Below are positions 56,320 to 64,000 of a DNA stretch of 64,000 nt, in pieces (within the stretch, counting starts at the first letter, position 1; the number at the start of each line of letters is the position of its first letter). The notes beneath the pieces are model-generated. The model saw nothing but the letters and a program-made list of their open reading frames with translations. It was not told where the DNA came from and did not search any database. The DNA lies in the NCBI GenBank assembly GCA_900239685.1, contig OENT01000371.1, forward strand, positions 62,001 through 126,000. The letters run 5' to 3'. This DNA comes from Rotaria macrura (taxonomy: Eukaryota > Rotifera > Eurotatoria > Philodinida > Philodinidae). The position numbers and the translations under genes are program-made.

Positions 56320-58879
56320 TCATTCCAAATATGGATAATCTGGATCACTGAAAGTAGGACGTTCTGGTACCAACATATCTCTGTGGCCAGCAGTAGCACG
56401 TATCTTTAAGTAAATATCTGTATTGGCTTCAGTGCCAATCTGTTGCGTTTTATTCTGTTGTGATATTTCGTTGACATCAGAGACGATAGTATCTGCTTCT
56501 TTTGCTTGTCTTTCTTGCTCCTCGAGGAAAATTTTTTTTTTGGCTGTTTCCACCTCTTGATTAACAATAGTCAACTTCTTTTGAAGTACTTCGCCTATAC
56601 TTCGTTTTGAATTTTCCAATTTTTCATTTAGTTTTGACATTTCTATTGCTCTCCATGCATCGAGTTCGCCAACATACTTTTGCAACCATTCACGATACAA
56701 TTCTTCGTGACGTGCCTGTATACCTTGCGCATATTCTAATAATCGGTTTTGTTCCTCTGTGGTTTCATTGATTATCACTCCCAAAACTCGTTCTGCTTCT
56801 TTAGAAACTCCTTCTAGTCGTCGTTGAATAATCTCGTTAGATTCTATATGAGCTACGTTAAGTCTAGCCAATAGATTTTTCATTTCAGTTGTAGGTGACA
56901 TAGTAGATAATAGACCTGTAGTAGTCTTCAATGTCATCTGCACATTTGCTGAATTGAAAACTTTAGTATCGCCATAGTCCGATCTCTTCGTCTCTAATTT
57001 TTTCGAATGTGGAAAATTGATTGTTGTGACTTTTATCGATCTTCGAGTGGGCGGCACATCCTAGTAGTGAATCACACATGATCAATGTAAGAAATACTAT
57101 GAGTGACAATAGAAGAATCCTAGTTTCTGTTCGTATTTTATACTAGTTGCATAGGAAACAAATTTCGAAGCGAAAGCAATATGCATCCGTTAATTCTTCA
57201 GTCTACAAGAAACAGCTGTCAATCGAACAAAAAGGTCTTGTGATCTATTATAATACTAATATATTACTTCATACATACTCAGGTTGATGGTTACCGATGG
57301 TGAAGATGCCACGTACGAATTCAATACTATTGTAGTGTCATTGTAATCAGAAAGATAGCTGTTTCGTTTAGGTTTTACATACATTTAGAAAAAAGATGAG
57401 TGGATCGGTTTATTCATGTTGCAGACGAAAATCTCGCGATTAGTGGTATTGGTATGAAAAATAACTGCAGAACACTATCTGAAATTTTATTGACCATTAG
57501 TTTTAATGCTCTACTGATGAAATGAAAATCTGATAGAAGTATCACACTATCCGGAAAGTTCGTACAACTACCCTCCTACTACTAGCGTGAAACATATGGT
57601 TTGCACCATCGTATAGAGCGTTCATTTTTAGGGTATGGTACACCACTTTTGACCTAATTGCTTCATTGGCTTCTTGGGAAAAGAAAGGAGTTTTCACGAC
57701 TAGGTGTGCTCCTGTTTTAGATATGATGGTGGCGGCGGTAACTTGGTACTTTTGTGTCTCGTTACCTAGAAGAGGCTGGAAGGTAAAAGTTGTAGCGTAG
57801 TTACAATTTCATATAGACTACAATCTGTGATGATCAGGGTCGAAAAACATTCTTTCAAGATTTTCAGATGTTTCAGAGTGTTCCTGTAAAAATCCTTTAG
57901 ACAGAATCAGAGAAATTTGAAATTCAGAGACTACTAAAAGAAAGAGCTGACAAAACTCTTACTGTGATTGAATTTTCAGAGTAATCGAGTGAGATTTAGA
58001 AGCGATATGCAAAGATTTCCAAGAAAGATGCACACTTTACTTGTGGAGTTACCATGGTTTCATGATACATCACAGCTAAAAAGCCATTTTTGACTGCTTA
58101 ACTCCCTCCAGATTTAAACCCAAATAGTGTATTTTGCAGCCCTCTATGGACCCTATAAAATTGTGCAGTTTGATTTCTGAAGCAAACATGTCATTGGCCA
58201 GTGGATTTGAAGTATAATTGGAATACGCTCTCTGAAACATAGGCAGACCCCTTCGTGAAAACTCCTTTCTTTTCCCAAGAAGCCAATTAAGCAATTTGGT
58301 CAAAAGCGGTGTACTACCCTAAAAATGAACGCTCTACACGATGGTGCAAATCATATGTTTCACGCTAGTAGTAGAAGGGTAGTTGCACGAACTTTACCGA
58401 CAACGTGATATTGCTCATTACTAATAAATTGAATTGTTTGCACAATAGTCAAAAGTACTACACAACATGGTGGAATTATCTTATCGTTGACTTTAAATAT
58501 GCATTTTTTTTCATTGCTCGATAAAACGAACTAGTTAAGATTACCAACAATATTTCTTAATACGTAAGGAATTATAAGACATCAATTTACTTACCCTTTC
58601 ATATCGATCTTGCAGAAAGGAGTACCGTTTTTCTTCTATATCATTATTTGGCACGAAGTTTTCCTCTTTTTCTTCCTTGGGTAATGGCCATTTTAACTTC
58701 TTGTCTTTTTGCTCCGTGGGTTGTGACACTGTGGGTTGCTCTTCTGTTACATTCTTGGGTATGGATGATTTGTCCGCCGGTAGCTCTCTTTCTGGCAGTT
58801 TTGGATGGTGTGGTATCCTTCTTCCCCTTACCTTTTGAACAGGCACTCTTGCGCTTTCTGAACTCGAACCACCACCCAT
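56320..58879 (-). CDS. Two-exon coiled-coil protein with N-myristoylation-like start (about 341 aa)
   Basis: Exon 1 (58595-58879, 95 codons) ends at AAAGG|GTAAGT, and exon 2 (56320-57060) begins after CTACTAG in the same phase (ER joined to DVPPTRRS). The N-terminus MGGGSSS fits the Met-Gly-x-x-x-Ser/Thr pattern for N-myristoylation and is followed by basic KVRGRR, which suggests membrane association (inferred). Residues about 35-85 are charged and Pro-rich. Exon 2 encodes a long heptad-bearing helical region (EMKNLLARLNVAHIESNEII to AKKKIFLEEQERQAKEADTI), presumably a coiled coil, and a short tail ending DPDYPYLE. No enzymatic domain. The 1534-bp intron carries the element at 57550-58402. 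A polyadenylation signal overlaps closely with the 3' end. Confidence 0.78.
57550..58402. mobile_element. Intronic inverted-repeat element, about 850 bp with about 155-bp TIRs
   Basis: The left end, TCCGGAAAGTTCGTACAACT, is matched in inverse by the right end near 58385-58400 (AGTTGCACGAACTTTACCGA). Similarity extends about 155 bp inward, including ACTACTAGCGTGAAACATAT, GAGCGTTCATTTTTAGGGTA and CTTTTCCCAAGAAGCCAATT on both arms. The 550-bp centre has a minus frame at 58076-58303 without clear homology. The ends resemble mariner-type termini, but no TA duplication is evident. It lies inside the intron of the coiled-coil gene and leaves both exons intact. Confidence 0.8.
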
Positions 58880-61800
58880 GATAGGATGATCTCAAAAATG
58901 CGCTCTACGTAGAAATGAAGTACGTCAACAAATGGCTAAAATTGTTGAGAGTATGTCATGATCGGTAGTTCTTGTTAAAATTATTGTACTGAAAAAAGAT
59001 GTGAATGGTATATTTGACAATCCATCACATCGTGTTCGTCAATTTTTTTGCAATAACAGTAGGATCTGTTATGCATTTTTATCTAAATCCTCGTTGAAGA
59101 TGAGTTTCTGTCGTCAATATTCATGTCCTAGAGCATTCTTTTTGGAGTTTTAGTACGCTCTTTGTTTATCGATTTGATCGTAGCAGATTTTATTTGGAAA
59201 ATTGAAAACGTGTTTACTTGTTGGAATCTGAATAGTTTGATTTTGAACGGTTTCCTCATAAATAGTATACCTAATGAATTTCCATTGACGCAGTAGGAAG
59301 ATAGACTTCGCTTAATCTCTTAGAATTCTTTTATACAATGAGAATAAATCATTCGGCTTGAAAAAAGATCCTGAATGTTCGAGTTCAATTAATTAATCTT
59401 AACCTATAAAATATACAATGCTAAAATCAAGATTTTCGATAAAAACTATGCCAAAAATATATGGATGAAAATCCTTTGACGAAAATTCAGTCATACATCC
59501 ACTTTTGCCTAAATATGTGTTGAAAGAAATTCCGACGAACAGTCTGAAAAGTCAATAGAGATTGTCCCGGTTGAGAAAACCATAAATGCAGCTGAATCAT
59601 ACTAAGAAAATAGTCAAGTAATAACTTTTGTTTTACTTACATAAGAGACTCAGCTGTGAAAATATGTAGTTGTAAAAATGTTGTCTTCTAACAAGGCCAT
59701 TACGTAGAGTATCGAATGAAGCATATGAAGAACTATATTCTTATAAATTTAGTAGGAACTTGAATGATTGTAAAATCATGACTGAGCACTCTTTTCGGAA
59801 GTGAATTTCTATTTATATATATTTTCGCTGCTACACTTTCAAAACTACAAATTCTCAATATACATAATTACATCTAGGATTTGTCTTATTTTAGAAAAAC
59901 AAGCGAAAATTCATTCTCATGATTGCATGTGAATATATTAGATTAATTTCATCGCTAAAGAATCTTTAAGGAATACTATATTTTTTATCAATGAGAATGA
60001 TCTATTTAAAATTCTTAGATCTAGTGAAACTAATAAAACACAAAAATAGTGTGTTCAGTCAGATTTAGAATACTGTAATGCACATAGAAAATTAGGAGAT
60101 GTTCATTGTCCAATTAACAGAAAAAAGTTTTGCTTGATAAATTTCTCTGATCAGGTGACATATAATTTTTGTATCAAAAGCCATATCAATCGATAAGTCT
60201 ACCTATATTTGAGAATTAATTTCGTCGGACATGACTGCCTACATTCAGATGTATAGCACGTGAATGGGCGTAATTTATTATTTACAATGGACACATTAAT
60301 ACTACATCGTATTTTTGCATTACACGATCGTACGTCATAAGAATGATCTGTAAATGATCGCCCAGGTCAAACAATCAGACAGTATAACTCTCGACATAAG
60401 ATTATTGAAAATCTTTTGGAACGATACAAAGCTACGAACTCGTTCCCATGCGCATGTCATACATAATTTTCAACTAATCTTTAAAGCCTAATATTTAATT
60501 CTATTTTGATCGAAGTCAAGGCGTGCACTATCCTTCGAAGTGAAAGTGTCTTGAAAACTAATTTATATTGGGGCTTTTTATTGTCCTTCATGCTAATATG
60601 AAGAGAACATGTTCATAGAAAATAAGTCAAGTTAGTCGGATTAATCTGATCGAGTAGACCATGAGTTGCTTCATGTCATTCGATAGATCCTATTTCACTA
60701 CTATTATAGTTATATGAACGAAAAAGAAATTCGATGTCTCATTTCATGAAATCGATTAGATAGTACAATGCTTTCTAAATTTTTTTCAATAGTAATGACT
60801 TGACAATGTTTTCTAACAAGTTTATTAAATTTGTACTACTGCACGTTATTTTTTCGACGACATTTTCAGTCAGCATAATGAAGAATTTGAATACGTTCCT
60901 ATCATGATATCATACATTTGACCTGATGAAAAGTACTGTTGTCTTTCGACAAGATGTAAACTTTCTTGACTGATTTCTTATCGTGATACGATTAAGTTAA
61001 TGGAAACGATAAGTATTTTAAGGCAAATATTAGGTTCTTTGTGCATATTGGCTCCAAGAATCTAAAGACTATAGCAATTAAAATACTTTTCTATTTCCAT
61101 AAATTCAAATTCTGATCAGTGAAGGCTATTTTGAATAGAATTTTTTCCTTACTTAAAGCACCGTTGTACAACAAAAGCTTCGTCGTTATTATTATTATTC
61201 ATATAATAAATGATTGACTACTTAAAGTGAATGAGTAAAAATGTTTTCGCTTTCACACTGCTACACATAAAGTCAATTTTGCCTTGTGGAAAAAGCTCGT
61301 GGAAACCGTTTCACTAACATGATGATTGGATTATTTTATCGATTCGGTAGAAACACAGTAACATGCAAACTGTGTTGCAGCAACGTTATTTGAAACAAGC
61401 TATTGTCGATGAAAGATGATTGTAAATGTAGGGGCTGAGAAAGAAATTGTTTCTATCGGTCGGTTTCATATTCAATATGATACTTGTCTATCGATAGTTA
61501 AAGTTTTCTGACATTAGGTTTAAGTTATTTTCCGGAGTGATTTCTAAGTAGAATAAAACTTCAACATGATAACATCGGCTATAATAGGTATTTCTGTTCG
61601 AATATGGATACCATTCTACGTATTACGCACACTGCAACATAAAAATGTTGTCAAACCACATGCATGTTTGAGAATCTACAATTTATATGTCTATGGATCA
61701 ATTGAAAGTTTACATATAATATATCCGAGTAGTTCTTGAAAATTTACTGGTATAGTATGCATAAATTGACTCACAAAAAGTTCCACGTAACGTTCACAAG

Positions 61801-64000
61801 TAGCGAGTGAAAAAGAATATTTGTCTTACATTCAGATAGTGCTCGTAACGTTACACCAGATCATTCTTTTTGTGATATTAATAATTCGATGTATCACTTA
61901 ATATCTTAGCATCAACTAATTTGAATCCCAAATATGCCTAAACATCGGATTTGAGAATTAATTTTGATGAAAAAACATTCTTATTTACATATCTTAATGC
62001 TAATTACCATATGAAAACCATATTTTCGAATATCATTTGTAATTTAAATTTAAAAATAGATATGGGCTATAGAATTGGATATTTTTCTGTTTAAATCGAC
62101 TTCGAACAAATCAAGCTATGTAGCATGTTGTTAAAGATACATACTGCATTTTCAAGAAGTTTCGCTATGAGCCTGACACTCGAAAGAAGTATCATGAACA
62201 TTGTATTTTTCATGAGATGCTATTGATGGATGTCCTCATAAATTAACTATGTTAATGACAATTATGTAGATTTTTCTTTTCAGTTATTGATTTTGAAAAT
62301 GTGAATTCAATTTTCTAGAATATGTCACAAAACTAGAATTGAGAAGAAAGTCACTACAAGTATAATTGATATATTATTTTTCAGGATGTCAGATACTGAA
62401 TATTTCATTTAAAACACAGAATTGAATAATAAAATGTTAACATGGTTATTGTCTGAGGATACTATCAAGTGTAAAGTTGCAAATGTTTCATATTTGATAA
62501 TGGAGGCGTGTATAGAGTGTGGCTGTCTGGTGAGAGCTTACAAGTTTTAATTGCATGCGGTGGTCTTTCTGACATTCGTACCTCCCACATGTATGCCATT
62601 GATAGAGCAAGTACTGATTTGAAATCGTTTCAAATACTTGGTTTTCTAAAACAAAATGGTTTTAATTAAGAAGAGTCAATATCTTCTTTTGCAGGAAGGG
62701 AACGGACTGTGAAAGAGAGAATATTGATTTTAAAGTATTTATTTGATCAAGACTGAGGATGCTTGTCCTCATTAGTCAATCAGTGATTTAAGAGGTACAT
62801 TTCGAAGCTGATTTTCACAAACTTCAACAAAAAAAGTCTTATGTTATATAAATTAGATAATGGCACATCAAAATAAAACCGTCCATTGAATGATGTGATA
62901 TGATAGTTAGAGCTTTCTCGATAAGACTAGAAATGCACTGCACTTTCTAACATCCTCTTTGCGATAAGTGAAACCAGTGAATGCATGAAAAATCTACGGT
63001 GATGATGGTTCTCTCGGCCCTATTACTCAGACGTCTTTCTACTAGGAGAAACCAGAAGCAGTGAAAATCCATCGTCAATTACAGACGTAAGTTCGTCATA
63101 AGTTGACCTTTTCAAATTCAGTATAACCGTTGCACTCCTAGTTCTATTGCCTGCAATAAGATGCTAACGCATTGGAGTTCAATGTGACACATTTTTTCAT
63201 TTTGACAATGATGATATGCCGGTAGGCCAGACAAACTCGTAGATATGATTGGTTCCGTCTATAAATAAAATGATGTCGCAATGAAAATTGAATTGTACAG
63301 TTACATCTATTCGGTTATTCCGGAAATGATAAGTTAATTCTGTAAAATTAAATGAGATCACTTGTTTCTTTTCGTTAAAAAGTATAGTTTATTTGCTTAT
63401 GGCTGTATATTATTAGGAGTGGACCGAAGACTAAACCGGCTGAAATATCGTCTAGTTTTTATATACCTAATGACACACCAAAGTCGAATGAAGTTTTGAA
63501 ATCTCACTTCTAGAATTGTACATTGATAACAATAGACCAGGAGAAAAAAAACATATGAAAACATTCAATCCTCTTGTTGATTAAATGAAGGCAATATATT
63601 TGTAAAACAAAATATTCATTTAAGACTGTCAATGAATGCATTATGAAATTTAGTGTATTGTATTATCATGCTTTATATACCTACATTTAACGATGATATT
63701 TACAGTGTATTATTTATACACATGTATTTATTGACAAAAATAAACCGAATGATGATATATCGATGACACAAGCTATTTAATATACACTATTATGATTGTC
63801 GGCGTGAAAATGAGTAATAAAACTGACACTATACTTACATTCACATTCAATCAACCCTATTCTAAGTTTCATACAAATCTTTCTTAACTCAATTCGAATT
63901 TTCAACTTGATTGGCTTTACTCATGGTATAATAACAGTAGAACGATTGATCGTTTCAGTCAAACAGAAGCAGTGAAACTCATGTATAAATAAGAGAATAT
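58880..64000. other. Long gene-poor right end of the window
   Basis: About 5.1 kb of AT-rich DNA with no open frame longer than background. A CCCAGGTCAAAC at 60361-60372 resembles the first bases of the MITEs at 3006 and 25280 but has no partner end. Part of the promoter of the gene starting at 58879 must lie here; no motif could be assigned. Confidence 0.5.

Noticed and set aside
60361-60372. CCCAGGTCAAAC resembling the MITE end
   Set aside because: No inverted partner end or TA flank found nearby.

Overview
The window looks like a piece of a bdelloid rotifer nuclear genome. This is an inference from style, since no database was available. The DNA is AT-rich, most introns I could resolve are only about 30-70 bp, and the gene content (NLR-type LRR exons, F-box, kinesin-light-chain-like TPR, PARP14-like, AIG1-like GTPase) together with many small non-autonomous DNA transposons fits an accessory region of such a genome. 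I saw no rRNA, CRISPR array or recognisable retrovirus-like element.

Layout. 1-921: seven LRR exons of a minus-strand gene that runs off the left edge. 1938-4836: a cluster of fold-back or inverted-repeat elements around a short F-box gene; one element carries a tRNA-like sequence. 8377-12531: a PARP14-like gene (minus; RRM-like part, macro, WWE, PARP catalytic domain) with a consistent six-exon model and H-Y-E active-site residues. 12883-14134: a non-autonomous element with a perfect 8-bp target duplication. 15325-16209: a small unrecognised five-exon gene. 17775-25845: a minus-strand gene for a membrane-anchored protein with a Thr/Ala-rich stalk built from an array of symmetric phase-1 exons and a Cys-containing C-terminal domain. 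32470-36411: a 1313-residue single-exon AIG1-like GTPase. 43655-44881: a helical protein with a central hydrophobic hairpin. 46889-50863: a 1324-residue TPR protein. 56320-58879: a two-exon coiled-coil protein with an N-myristoylation-like start. 58880-64000: no gene recognised.

The main large-scale structure is an inverted duplication. 16900-24660 reappears in reverse orientation at 38280-41340, with the middle of the second copy missing. The mucin-like gene lies on the left arm; its C-terminal domain survives on the right arm only as a pseudogene, split by a 344-bp hAT-like element whose empty site can be read on the left arm. The arms flank about 13.6 kb that holds the GTPase gene.

Nothing suggests an operon or a shared pathway. 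The recurring theme is domains known from immunity and signalling families (LRR, macro/WWE/PARP, AIG1-like GTPase, TPR, a possible membrane-active helical protein), separated by gene-poor stretches seeded with transposon derivatives. Several elements sit inside introns of genes whose reading frames remain open.
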